Origin: an uncultured Pseudomonadota bacterium
GTDB taxonomy: Bacteria > Myxococcota_A > UBA796 > SXON01
DNA length: 64,000 nucleotides
Reading direction: 5' to 3'
Assembly: GCA_903844155.1 (NCBI GenBank)
Contig: CAIMSU010000366.1
Span: 1 to 64,000, forward strand
The notes under the pieces were generated by a model. The model saw only the letters and a list, made by a program, of their open reading frames with translations. It did no database searches and had not been told where the DNA came from. The translations under genes and the position numbers were made by a program. Shown here in pieces: positions 1 through 8,608 of the stretch (within the stretch, counting starts at the first letter, position 1; the number at the start of each line of letters is the position of its first letter).

Positions 1-304
1 CGGGGCTTGCCGCCCCGGACGGCACCAGTGGTGCCGTCGCCGACTGCGCGCCGCGGGAAGACCCGCGGCCGCCGCGACTTTGCGCGGGCGGAAGCGCCGG
101 AGTACCGGCGGCCGCCCGCTCAAAGGTCCGGGCCGGCCGCCAGTTTCGTCTCGTGCGGGACGGGCCACGCCCGGTGAACCGCTATCGAGGAACGCCCGCG
201 CCGTCCCACCCTGCACTCCAGGCCCCAGCCTTCGCACCGGGGCGGATGTTGTGGCCCGTTGCGGAAAATGACTGGGCTGTCCTTGACACGACAAGGGTTG
301 ATCG
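1..304. other. Non-coding stretch with palindromes at window edge
   Basis: No convincing gene is seen here. Two palindromes are visible. ACGGCACCA-G-TGGTGCCGT (19-37) has perfect 9-bp arms around one base. GCCGCGGG-AAGA-CCCGCGGC (50-69) is a perfect 8-bp stem with a four-base loop. They could be terminators of a gene to the left of the window, although no T-run follows. The remainder (about 90-290) is GC-rich without recognisable signals. A Shine-Dalgarno-like AAGGG lies just before the GTG at 305. Confidence 0.5.
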
Positions 305-1471
305 GTGACTATAGGATCTTCGCCCGAGCCTTTTGTGAAGACACTCGTCCGCATCGCCGCCACGTTACTCTCCATCGGCGTGGTGTCGGTCGCGCTTGCG
401 GCTGCCAGCGGTCGCGCGTTCCCACGGGCGGAGCTGTCGTCGGTCTCGGCCTACGCTTCCGTGCCTCGCACCTCGCATCCTCGCGCGTCCAAGCACACTG
501 CGCCGCGCGTCGCCACGCCCGCACCGGCAGATGGCCCTGTCGCTGCCGACCCGACTCCCGCTGGCGAGGACGACTCCCCCGACCTCGGCGTCGTCGCCCG
601 CGCCGACCTCCCAACGCAGGACCGGGACCCGGACGCCGCCGATCCGGACGCGTGGGTGCGGCCCATGTGGTACCCGCCCACCTCGGAGATCGAGGCGCTG
701 CCGATGATGTCGGCGGAAGGGCCGCGGAAGGGCCCGTCCGTTCGCGCGCGTTCCGCCTTCATCTACGATCTGGACGCCGGTCGCGTGTTGTTCCAGAAGA
801 ACGCCGATGACATCCGCCCGGTGGCGTCGATCACCAAGCTCGTGAGTTCGCTGACGTTCATGTCGTTGCAGCCGAACCTCGACTCGCAGATGTGCGTCAC
901 CTCCGCGCAGTACCCGTCGCGCAATGGCGCCCGCTCCCACCTCTCGACCGGCGACTGCATGCAGGGCTGGGACGTCATCGGGGCCGCCCTCGTCGCCTCC
1001 GACAATCGCGCTGCCATCGGCCTCGCGGCGGCTGCGGGCACGGACGTCGGGGATTTTGTCGAGCACATGAACGAGGTCAGCGAGGAGCTTGGGATGGAGA
1101 GCTCCTCCTGGGCCGATCCTTCGGGGTTGGAGGACGAGAACCTCTCGACCGCGAGGGACATCGCGAAAGCTACCGTCGCCGTCGCGAGCCACCCGTTGCT
1201 CTCGATGGTCGCTTCCGCGCCGTTCTGGGACGTCGTCCGCATCGGCAAGCAACCGCGCCGCCTCTTCTCCACCGACCACATGCTCGGACGGGACGATGTG
1301 TTCATCGAAGCGGCAAAAACCGGGTACACCGATACCGCGCACTACTGCTTCACCACGGTCCTCGACACGCCGGACGGCCGGCGCGTGGTCGTCACCTTGC
1401 TTGGCGCGGACGGCAAGCAGACGCGCTGGGCGGACATGAACCGCATCCTGGCGTGGCTGAAGACGGCGTAG
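305..1471 (+). CDS. D-alanyl-D-alanine carboxypeptidase/endopeptidase, peptidase S11 family
   Basis: A periplasmic penicillin-binding protein that trims peptidoglycan peptides. All three active-site motifs are present: SITK (S175-K178), SDN (232-234) and KTG (338-340). Residues 12-35 form a signal peptide or anchor, and 40-145 is a Pro/Ala-rich linker with no domain. The protein ends about 48 residues after KTG, so it lacks the C-terminal PBP5 beta-domain and membrane-tether helix. That makes it closer to PBP7/PbpG (D,D-endopeptidase) than to PBP5. The GTG at 305 was chosen because AAGGG precedes it by 7 bases; GTG at 335 would give a tidier signal peptide. It is convergent with the acyltransferase gene, 8 bp away. 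Confidence 0.9.
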   Translation: MTIGSSPEPFVKTLVRIAATLLSIGVVSVALAAASGRAFPRAELSSVSAYASVPRTSHPRASKHTAPRVATPAPADGPVAADPTPAGEDDSPDLGVVARADLPTQDRDPDAADPDAWVRPMWYPPTSEIEALPMMSAEGPRKGPSVRARSAFIYDLDAGRVLFQKNADDIRPVASITKLVSSLTFMSLQPNLDSQMCVTSAQYPSRNGARSHLSTGDCMQGWDVIGAALVASDNRAAIGLAAAAGTDVGDFVEHMNEVSEELGMESSSWADPSGLEDENLSTARDIAKATVAVASHPLLSMVASAPFWDVVRIGKQPRRLFSTDHMLGRDDVFIEAAKTGYTDTAHYCFTTVLDTPDGRRVVVTLLGADGKQTRWADMNRILAWLKTA

Positions 1472-1479
1472 CTGCTGCG

Positions 1480-2526
1480 CTATTCCGTCCACGTCCCGGC
1501 GCGCTTGAGGTGCTCCTCGGCCTGCTGCGCCGTCATCCCGCCGCCCTCCACGGGCGGGTAGTCGTCGAACATCGGGAACACGTCCGTCCCGCGAACCCGG
1601 CGTCGCATCTGTAGAAAGTGAAGGTAGTGCTCGGGGTGCTTCCAGACCCAGGGCTCGAACGTCCGGGCGATGGCCTGGAGCGACGCCTTCGGTGAGCCCT
1701 GCCACGGCAGCTCCTCGCCGATGATCACGCGGTGGCGGGCCTCCCCGGGCATCCGCAGGACGACCGTCGGGAGGAGCGCGGCGCCGGTCTTCTTCCAGAT
1801 CTGGACCGGCTGGACGGAAAAGTTCGCGCGACGACCGAGAAAATCGACCGTCTCCCACTTCTGGCCGCCGCCGCCATCGAACGCCAGCCCAAGCACCTCG
1901 TTGCGGTGCAGGCAGTCAAAAGCGGGGCGAAGGAAGCGGAAGACGTTGATGTGCTGCACAGGGAGGAGCTTCTCCATCTCCCAGCGCCGCTCCAGCGTCT
2001 TCTTCCACAGCGGCGTCGTGCGCGTTTCCTTGAGGATCTCCGCCCACACTGGTGGGGGCGCCGAGAGCTGGCTCATCGCGTAGCCAACGTGCCCGAGCGC
2101 AGGCATGATCATCTGGTTGGCGCCAAAATGCCCGATGAGGACGATGGCGCCCTTCCCCTTCGCGCGCGCGGCATCGAGGTGTTCGCGCCCGATAATCTCG
2201 CAGACCTCGCCGATGGTCGACGGGCCGAGCCAGGGGTACCGGAGGACCTCCAGCTCGTTGTACATCGTCAGCCGGAGGGCGTCGCGGAGGATGCTTTCGC
2301 CGGGACGGGGAAGCGGGCGATCGGCGGGGTAGATGCGGCGAAGTTCGTCGGCCATCTCGTCGCCGGCGTGGGCAGTCGCGAGCCGGCGGACGAGGCCGGC
2401 CCCTGCGCGGGCGATGCCGTCGAGGGTGGTGCGCGGGAGCCGGTTCAGCGCGGCCTGCCCGGGGTAGTAGAGGCCGAGCCCGGCGAGGTCCTTGAGCAGA
2501 AGGACGGGGTTGTGCGTCGGCTTCAT
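1480..2526 (-). CDS. LpxL/HtrB-type lysophospholipid or lipid A acyltransferase family protein
   Basis: 348 residues of the bacterial lipid A acyltransferase (LPLAT) family. Family members move an acyl chain from acyl-ACP or acyl-CoA to a lipid acceptor at the inner membrane. The family HX4(D/E) motif appears here as HFGANQ (H133-Q138), so the usual acidic partner of the catalytic His is Gln. The following GHVGYAMSQLSAP and the C-terminal LHFLQMRRR region fit the family fold. The ATG at 2526 is preferred over upstream starts because it overlaps the stop of the acyl-ligase gene in an ATGA arrangement, implying translational coupling. The acyl ligase upstream probably supplies the activated acyl group. 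The acceptor is unknown. Confidence 0.8.
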   Translation of the reverse strand: MKPTHNPVLLLKDLAGLGLYYPGQAALNRLPRTTLDGIARAGAGLVRRLATAHAGDEMADELRRIYPADRPLPRPGESILRDALRLTMYNELEVLRYPWLGPSTIGEVCEIIGREHLDAARAKGKGAIVLIGHFGANQMIMPALGHVGYAMSQLSAPPPVWAEILKETRTTPLWKKTLERRWEMEKLLPVQHINVFRFLRPAFDCLHRNEVLGLAFDGGGGQKWETVDFLGRRANFSVQPVQIWKKTGAALLPTVVLRMPGEARHRVIIGEELPWQGSPKASLQAIARTFEPWVWKHPEHYLHFLQMRRRVRGTDVFPMFDDYPPVEGGGMTAQQAEEHLKRAGTWTE

Positions 2527-4100
2527 TCCAGCTTCGGTCGGCGGTCGTCGCGGGCTGGGTTGAGGGGCGCCGCAACGACCGCGCGCTTGTCGATCTTTCC
2601 GTTGGGAAGCTTTGGGATCTCCGCCCAGAATTCCACGATGCGCGGCACCTTGTAGAGCGCCATCCGATCGCGACAGTACGCCTGCAAGCTGCGGACGGTG
2701 AGCGTCGACCCAGGCCATGTCGTGATGATGGCCCGTGGAATCTCCCCGCGCAGCCGCTCCTCCGCGCGCACGACGACGACGTCCCGCACCTCCGGGTGCT
2801 GCTGGATGACCTGCTCGATCTCGAGCGGAAACACCCGGATCCCGCCGATCTTCAGCATCTCCGAGCGCCGGCCCGTGAAGTAGACGAAGCCGTCCTCATC
2901 CTGCCGCACGAGATCGCTGGTCGCGTACCAGCCATCCTTGAACTGCGCGGCTGTCTCGGCGGGCATGTTGACGTAGTGGGAGATGACCGACGGGCCCTTG
3001 ATCCAGAGCTCCCCGGCGGCCCCGGGCGGTACGTCGACCCCGGTCTCGTCGACGATGCGAATTGCGTAGCCTGGAATCGCCTTTCCGGTGCTACCAGCGC
3101 GCCTTGGGCTGTCGTCGAGCATGCCGAGGCCGACGCCGGAGGCCTCGGTACACCCCCAGACCGGCAGGAACCGGGCCTTGAACCGGCGCTCCATCCGCTC
3201 GTGCGTCTCCGGCGAGACGTAGGCGCCGCCGGCCTCAAGCACCCGCAGGCTGGGGAGCGTCAGGTCGTTTCCGTCGAGAAAATCCAGCAACATCTCGTAG
3301 AAGCTGGGGACCGCCATCATCCAGGTCACGCCGTGGGCGTTGATGGCGTCCGCGACCATGCGAGGGTTCAGCGAGTCGACGACCACAAACGCGCCGCCGG
3401 TGAGCAGCGAGCGATGAAAAAGCTCGTGCGGATGAGCAAAGACGCTGAACATCCCCATGTAGACGTCTTCGGTCTCAAACCCAAGTCCGACCGATGTGGC
3501 GACGCCGTTGGCGATGATGTTGCGCGACGTCGTGCTCGCGCCCTTCGGCCGACCGGTGGACCCGGAGGTGTAGTTGTAGTAGCAGACCGTGTCTGGCGTC
3601 GACACGAAGCCAGTTCTGCGGCCGCTATAGCGGGCATGCGTGCTCCAGATCGTCCCTGCGTGACGCCCCGGCGCGTCGACCGAGATGATCTGGCGGGGAT
3701 CGGGCAGCAACGGCAACAGGTGCTTCAGGAGCGCCTCCTGGGACTGTTCTGTGACGACGGCGCGGAGGTGCGCGGTCGTGAACTGGTCCGAGACCTGGTC
3801 CGGGTGCAGCTTGAAGTTGACCGGGACCTGGATCGCGCCCATGCGTGCGCAGGCGAGAAACCCGATGACGACCTCGGGCCGCTTCGAAAGCAGGAAGCCG
3901 ACCGGGTCGCCGGGGCGGATGCCACAGGCCTCAAACAGGCAGGCGACCTCGTCGACCTCCCGGTTCAGCTCCGCCCAGGTCCACGTCCGCTGCTCGCCGA
4001 TGAGCGCGCGCGCTTCCGGCCAGCGCGTTGCGGCGCGGTCCAGCAGCGCGCTGAGGCTGGAGGCGGCGAGGCTCTCCAGGTCGCCGGGGTGTACGGACAA
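2523..4100 (-). CDS. AMP-dependent acyl-CoA/acyl-ACP synthetase (ANL superfamily)
   Basis: An adenylate-forming ligase that activates a carboxylic acid with ATP and transfers it to CoA or ACP. The P-loop-like A3 motif YTSGSTGRPKG lies near residue 177, followed by WGCTEAS (A5), the hinge region YFTGRRSEMLKIGG and the catalytic Lys in LPNGKIDKR near the C-terminus. All hallmark residues are present, so it should be active. The TTG at 4100 is preferred because AGAGGAG precedes it by about 4 bases; a GTG at 4133 would add 11 residues but has no visible ribosome site. Coupling to the LPLAT gene (4-bp overlap) suggests a fatty-acid substrate. Chain length and carrier cannot be read from sequence. 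Confidence 0.88.
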   Translation of the reverse strand: MSVHPGDLESLAASSLSALLDRAATRWPEARALIGEQRTWTWAELNREVDEVACLFEACGIRPGDPVGFLLSKRPEVVIGFLACARMGAIQVPVNFKLHPDQVSDQFTTAHLRAVVTEQSQEALLKHLLPLLPDPRQIISVDAPGRHAGTIWSTHARYSGRRTGFVSTPDTVCYYNYTSGSTGRPKGASTTSRNIIANGVATSVGLGFETEDVYMGMFSVFAHPHELFHRSLLTGGAFVVVDSLNPRMVADAINAHGVTWMMAVPSFYEMLLDFLDGNDLTLPSLRVLEAGGAYVSPETHERMERRFKARFLPVWGCTEASGVGLGMLDDSPRRAGSTGKAIPGYAIRIVDETGVDVPPGAAGELWIKGPSVISHYVNMPAETAAQFKDGWYATSDLVRQDEDGFVYFTGRRSEMLKIGGIRVFPLEIEQVIQQHPEVRDVVVVRAEERLRGEIPRAIITTWPGSTLTVRSLQAYCRDRMALYKVPRIVEFWAEIPKLPNGKIDKRAVVAAPLNPARDDRRPKLE

Positions 4101-4190
4101 GCGGCTCCTCTGGTGCGGAGCGCACAGGTACACGGCACACGGGGCCGCGTCAACAGGCTTCTGCGGTCAGCGGGCACGCGGTAGGCCAGT

Positions 4191-6110
4191 TCACGCACCC
4201 CCATCGAGGCCAGCGAAGGGGTTTTCCCGGCGTCGTCGCAACGCTGCGGCGAGGTCCTTCTCGGCGGCTCGGGCCCGGGCCAGGGCGTCTCGGGCGTCGG
4301 CTCCGCCGTACCTGCCCGCGTAGACAGCGTCGGCCAGACGACCCATCGGCTCGTGCAGGTCCGGGCGCAAGCGGGCTGCGAGCATCCCGAGCGGCACGTC
4401 GGGCGCGTCGACGCCCACGTCGCGGAGTCGGCGCCTCCCCTTTGCGGCGATGCGGGCGAGCGGATCGCGCGCGCCGGTCCGACGCCGCACGACGAGCAGA
4501 CCGCTCACCACCTGGGCGAGCGCGGCGAGGAAATATCCGCCTGTGAGGAACACGATCGTCACCACCAGGCCCGTCCCCGCCGCCCAGGAGGGGGGCGGTC
4601 TCCCGGCCAGCGCGGCCGCGCCCCGCCCGATCCCTTCCAGCCCGGCGGACTGGTCGCCGAGGTCGTAGGTGAGCACCCAGCGCGACCAGCGGTCCTGCAC
4701 CCGCGAGAGGGCTGCGACGAGCCCGGAGGCGGCGACCGGCGGGAGGCCCCCATCGACCGGGGAGCCGTCGTAGATGCGCCAGCCGCCTGCCGTCGGGACC
4801 TCGACCCAGGCGTGGGCGTCCGCGCCGCGCACGACGATGGTGACGCCGTCGCTGTCGAGCTCGCCGGACCAGTAGCCGGTCCCGAGGCGGGCGGGCACGC
4901 CGCGGACGCGCAGGAGCACCGCGAGCGCGCTCGCGAAGTATTCGCAGTGTCCGGTGCGTCGTTCGAACAGGAAGACCGCCAGGGGGTCGCCGTCCGGCGG
5001 CGGCGGGTTGGCGAGGTAGGTGTAGTTCTCGGCGAGATAGCTGGCGATCGAGGCTGACAGGCGTTCGGGATCGGTCTCGCCGGGATCGATGGAGCGGGCG
5101 AGGGGGATGATGCGTGGGTCGAGGTCCGGGAGCTGGGAGAGGGCGGCCAACTCGCGGGGCTCGAGCGTCGGGGCGGCGGTCGGCCCTCGTCGAATACGGG
5201 CGACGTACTCGGTGCCCCGCGCCCCCTCGTGATGGAAGAAGGCGCCGTCGCCGTCGTGCAGGAGCTGGCCGATGCCGTCGATGGCGAGGGTCTCAAAGGG
5301 GGCGTAGGCGACGTTCCCGAGGGCGGGCTCGAGCGTGATGTCGGCCTGTGCGTCCGCGCCCGTCCCCGCTGGCTGTCGGGTTGCCGGGAGCGTGGCTGTC
5401 CACCGCGTTCCGTCGAAGTGATCAAGGCCGCGGCCCCGAACATAGAAGGGGCCGGGGACGGGTACGCGCTTGCCGGTGGGTCCGATGGTGGTGACTCGAA
5501 CGTGCATGACCACGGCCTGATCGTCCCGCAGCGACTGGTCATCGTCGCCGAGCATGACCTCGCTCGCCGCCCCGTTCGCCGCGGACGTTGCCAGATAACC
5601 AGCGTTCAATCGCGGTAACAGCAAAAACAGTCCCCCCGCGGTCACCGCGACGGCGACCCCGGTGCCCACGCTGCGCCAGACGAGGCGGAGGCTTTGTCCA
5701 ACTTCGACCCGCAACATCGCCGCGGGCAGCAGAAACGCGAGCGCCACGAGCAGCGGGGCCATCGCCACGGACTCGGTCCGCAGGCACCCGAGCAACAGGA
5801 GCAGCCCGCCAAAAAGCAAGGCCAGGCGGGCATCGTTTCGTCCGGCACCCGTCCAGACGCGGTGCACTACCAGCCAGCCGACCAGGACTGCAAGGCCGTC
5901 CTGCGCCACCCCCGCCCACGTGCACCCGAGCAGCGCCGCCAGCGCCGCAATGTGGACGGGGAGCACCACGCCGGCCGAAGGGCGGGGCACCGGGAGCAGC
6001 ACGCCGACGAGCGCGACGAGCCCCACGACGGTCGCCACGCCACCCCCGAAGCTCAGGGCCAGCAGGTCGAGCACGATCACCGCCAGCACGACGGGGCCGG
6101 CGAGCCTCAC
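4191..6110 (-). CDS. TgpA-like transmembrane transglutaminase (DUF3488, Transglut_core, DUF4129)
   Basis: 639 residues. About six hydrophobic helices fill residues 1-190 (TgpA N-terminal domain). A periplasmic transglutaminase-like core follows with the Cys-His-Asp triad visible in GHCEYF, AHAWVEV and YDGSP. One more helix (about 525-555) and a C-terminal cytoplasmic DUF4129-like tail complete the protein. The Pseudomonas homologue TgpA is an essential inner-membrane protein. Genes of this type almost always sit with DUF58 and MoxR genes, as here; the start overlaps the DUF58 stop by 4 bp. The probable role is envelope protein or peptide processing or cross-linking assisted by the MoxR ATPase; the substrate is unknown. 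Confidence 0.88.
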   Translation of the reverse strand: MRLAGPVVLAVIVLDLLALSFGGGVATVVGLVALVGVLLPVPRPSAGVVLPVHIAALAALLGCTWAGVAQDGLAVLVGWLVVHRVWTGAGRNDARLALLFGGLLLLLGCLRTESVAMAPLLVALAFLLPAAMLRVEVGQSLRLVWRSVGTGVAVAVTAGGLFLLLPRLNAGYLATSAANGAASEVMLGDDDQSLRDDQAVVMHVRVTTIGPTGKRVPVPGPFYVRGRGLDHFDGTRWTATLPATRQPAGTGADAQADITLEPALGNVAYAPFETLAIDGIGQLLHDGDGAFFHHEGARGTEYVARIRRGPTAAPTLEPRELAALSQLPDLDPRIIPLARSIDPGETDPERLSASIASYLAENYTYLANPPPPDGDPLAVFLFERRTGHCEYFASALAVLLRVRGVPARLGTGYWSGELDSDGVTIVVRGADAHAWVEVPTAGGWRIYDGSPVDGGLPPVAASGLVAALSRVQDRWSRWVLTYDLGDQSAGLEGIGRGAAALAGRPPPSWAAGTGLVVTIVFLTGGYFLAALAQVVSGLLVVRRRTGARDPLARIAAKGRRRLRDVGVDAPDVPLGMLAARLRPDLHEPMGRLADAVYAGRYGGADARDALARARAAEKDLAAALRRRRENPFAGLDGGA

Positions 6111-7018
6111 AGCAACGCCAGGCTGGAGAGCAGCGCCCGGCGATGGTGCGCGCCGGTAGCGGGCTCGATCCGCGTCGCCCCGGCCTCCAGACCGATCGCG
6201 TCCCCGCGTGCGGTGTGAAGCAGGACTTGCGCAGTCGCGCGGCGGATCTGCTGTTCCCGGAGCTCACCGGTCCCGTCCACCCGGAGCCACACCCGGCTGC
6301 CCGCCTCGCCCGCGCGCAGCATGACCATCGGCGCGCCAACCCGCGCGCTGGAGAGCGCGTGGATGCGTCGGACGGGGTCGCCGGGCTGGTACTCGCGCAG
6401 ACCGTGGAATTCACCGGTCTGGTCGACGCCGCCGCGTGGGCGTTGGCCTTCCAAGCCGTCGCCCGGACCGCCGAGCGCTGGGGGCTGGCGCTCGGGCGCG
6501 GGGTAGACGAGCACGCTGCCCGGCACGTCCAGGTCGCGGTAGCGGAGCAGGAGGCCGAACGGGTAGCTCGAACCCACGCGGATGGTCGCATACTCGTGCT
6601 CTCCGCGGGCCGGAAATACCCAGTCCGCGGGCGCGGTCCCACTCTCGCCCGCTTCCGCCCGCCCGATCTCGGCGACGGCCCGTCCGCCATCCAGCTCCTG
6701 GACGTGGATGGCCAATGCGGGGCCGATCCGACGCGGGTTCTCGACCACCAGCGCGCCTCGGGCCGGCACTCCGGCGAACAGCTCCGGGGGCAGCACGCGC
6801 CGGGCCGAAAGTCCGCGGAGGTTCCATTCCGCCAGCACGTTGTTCACCACCAGCATCGCCATCATCACGGACAGCACCGCATAGACGAGGTTGTTCCCTG
6901 TGTTCATCGCGCCGACCGCGACACCCAGGACCACCACCAGATACCACACGCCGGCCGCCGTCGGCCGCACGCGGTTGTAGAGCTTTCCCCAGTCGCGCAG
7001 GCGCCCCTGCAGGCTCAT
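6107..7018 (-). CDS. DUF58 domain membrane protein
   Basis: 303 residues. Two hydrophobic helices (about residues 22-60) precede a DUF58 domain with the signature GEFHGLREYQPGDPVRRIH near residue 205. DUF58 proteins have a von Willebrand A-like fold, lie next to MoxR ATPases and are thought to be their clients or partners. The gene overlaps MoxR upstream by 4 bp and the transglutaminase downstream by 4 bp, so the three are translated as a unit. No catalytic motif is visible. Confidence 0.87.
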   Translation of the reverse strand: MSLQGRLRDWGKLYNRVRPTAAGVWYLVVVLGVAVGAMNTGNNLVYAVLSVMMAMLVVNNVLAEWNLRGLSARRVLPPELFAGVPARGALVVENPRRIGPALAIHVQELDGGRAVAEIGRAEAGESGTAPADWVFPARGEHEYATIRVGSSYPFGLLLRYRDLDVPGSVLVYPAPERQPPALGGPGDGLEGQRPRGGVDQTGEFHGLREYQPGDPVRRIHALSSARVGAPMVMLRAGEAGSRVWLRVDGTGELREQQIRRATAQVLLHTARGDAIGLEAGATRIEPATGAHHRRALLSSLALL

Positions 7019-7965
7019 ACCGGCGCTCTCACTCCAGACAAGACCGCCTCGATCGCCCGCTCCGCCCCGCCCGGCGCACCACTCGCGCCCTCCGCCCGCG
7101 CCTGCACGCGGTGCGCGAGGGCCGGCCTGGCCATCTGACGCACGTCGTCGGGCAGGACGTGGTCGCGCCCGCGGAGGAGCGCCAGGCCGCGCGCCGCCCG
7201 TGCCAGGGCCTCCGCGCCCCGGGTGCTGACCCCGCGCACCAGCGCCGACGAGGCCCGCGTTGCAGCAACAATGTCCAGGATGTAATCCTCGACTTCGGCG
7301 TGGACGCGAAGGTTGGAGCAGGTGTCGCGCAAGGCCGCGAGCTGGTCCGGCCCAATCGCTGCATCGGTTGTCCGGGCAGCGGCGCGCCTCGCGTCGCCTC
7401 GCAAAACTGCGCGTTCGGACTCCCGATCCGGATAGCCCATCGACGTCCGCAGCAGGAAGCGGTCGAGCTGGGCATCCGGCAGCGGCCAGGTCCCGTAGAG
7501 CTCAAAGGGATTCTGGGTCGCGATGACCAGGAAAGGGGAGGGCAGTCGCCGCGTTTCGCCGTCCGCCGAGACCTGGCCCTCGTTCATCGCCTCCAACAGC
7601 GCGGATTGAGTGCGCGGGGGCGTCCGATTCAACTCGTCGGCCAGAACGACGTTTGCGAAGATCGGTCCGGCCCGGAAGCGGAGCTGGGGGCCATCAGTCC
7701 CCGAGGGATCGAGCACGCTTGCCCCGAGGATGTCGGAGGGCAGCAGATCGCTTGTGAATTGCAGCCTGGCGAAGCTTCCCCCGAGCGCCCGCGCCAGCGC
7801 GAGCCCCAGGGTGGTCTTGCCGACCCCGGGCACGTCTTCAAGGAGCAGGTGTCCGCCCGTCAGCACGCAGATCAACGCCAGTTCGACGACGCCGCGTTTC
7901 CCCAGGACCTGCTCCTCGACCGCTGCCTGGAGGCGCTGCAGGCTTGAGTGGACGCCCCCGTCCAT
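7015..7965 (-). CDS. MoxR-family AAA+ ATPase
   Basis: 316 residues. Walker A is DVPGVGKTT (near residue 39), Walker B VVLADELNR, and sensor-1 region VIATQNP, followed by the typical AAA_lid_2 C-terminal domain with the ARGLALLRGRDHVLPDDVR pattern. MoxR ATPases act as chaperone-like activators of the proteins encoded beside them, here the DUF58 and TgpA-like proteins. The start ATG at 7965 shares its A with the stop codon of the upstream lipoprotein gene (TGATG), a one-base overlap that decides the start. The frame is open further upstream but that part is the shadow of the lipoprotein gene. Confidence 0.92.
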   Translation of the reverse strand: MDGGVHSSLQRLQAAVEEQVLGKRGVVELALICVLTGGHLLLEDVPGVGKTTLGLALARALGGSFARLQFTSDLLPSDILGASVLDPSGTDGPQLRFRAGPIFANVVLADELNRTPPRTQSALLEAMNEGQVSADGETRRLPSPFLVIATQNPFELYGTWPLPDAQLDRFLLRTSMGYPDRESERAVLRGDARRAAARTTDAAIGPDQLAALRDTCSNLRVHAEVEDYILDIVAATRASSALVRGVSTRGAEALARAARGLALLRGRDHVLPDDVRQMARPALAHRVQARAEGASGAPGGAERAIEAVLSGVRAPV

Positions 7966-8432
7966 CAACCCGTCGTCGTCACAAAATCCCCGACCACCGT
8001 CGTCGGGTACGTGCAACCGACCGCGATGTTGGGGTCGTCGGACGAGATGATTGCGTAGGTCTCCGTGCCCGAGAACGCGTTGCCGTCCGTCGCGCAGACG
8101 CCGCCCGAGGTCGTGTCCATGCTTGCGGCGCCGGTGAGCTGCCACTTGAGGTCGCCGCCGGTGCGCCCCGCGTCGTCGATCACGACCGTCTGGTAGTTCA
8201 GCTTGCACCCGGAGATGCTGCCGGAGGCGAACGGCTCGCCGTCCGCGTAGAGCGACGCCGACGACGCGTTCAACGTCACATCATAGGTGAAATTCTTCGT
8301 CCAACCCTGCGTGTTGCCGGGATGGCAGGTGTCCGGGCCGACGCCCGTGGCGGTGACGGTGTACTCCAACGCCCCGGCCGGGACCTTGGAATTCTGGATG
8401 CAGGCGATCGTGGAGGCCAGGAACAGAAACAT
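7965..8432 (-). CDS. Small secreted (lipo)protein of unknown function
   Basis: 155 residues, not recognised. The N-terminus MFLFLASTIAC ends in a possible lipobox Cys at residue 11. The signal is very short and has no Lys or Arg before the hydrophobic part. The mature part is Thr/Ser/Gly-rich and predicted to be mostly beta-strand, with several Cys that could form disulfides. It is the first gene of the operon leading into MoxR, DUF58 and TgpA, joined by a TGATG junction. It may therefore be a client or accessory of that system, but this is inference. The start is the ATG at 8432; upstream extension is Arg-rich and implausible. Confidence 0.6.
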   Translation of the reverse strand: MFLFLASTIACIQNSKVPAGALEYTVTATGVGPDTCHPGNTQGWTKNFTYDVTLNASSASLYADGEPFASGSISGCKLNYQTVVIDDAGRTGGDLKWQLTGAASMDTTSGGVCATDGNAFSGTETYAIISSDDPNIAVGCTYPTTVVGDFVTTTG

Positions 8433-8608
8433 GCGGCTCTCGGGCTGGTCGGTTGGGGGAGGGTAACCGGAAACCCGGGCACGCAGGGGACCGACGTCGG
8501 GATGGGAATTCACTTCCGGGCACGGCCGGCGATTGACTTCGGAGGGGTGGGACCCTACATTGCGCCGCCCTGTTTCCGGTCGAGCGCATCGGCCATCCTG
8601 GAGCCCGC

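Noticed and set aside
365-1858. Long open frame on the minus strand opposite the S11 peptidase gene
   Set aside because: Its translation is Arg/Gly-rich low-complexity sequence typical of the antisense frame of a GC-rich gene, while the plus strand carries complete SxxK, SxN and KTG motifs.
2796-4184. 462-residue plus-strand frame across the acyl-ligase gene
   Set aside because: No domain; the minus-strand reading has all ANL motifs.
5588-7138. 516-residue plus-strand frame across the transglutaminase and DUF58 genes
   Set aside because: Arg/Pro/Ala-rich shadow of clearly functional minus-strand genes.
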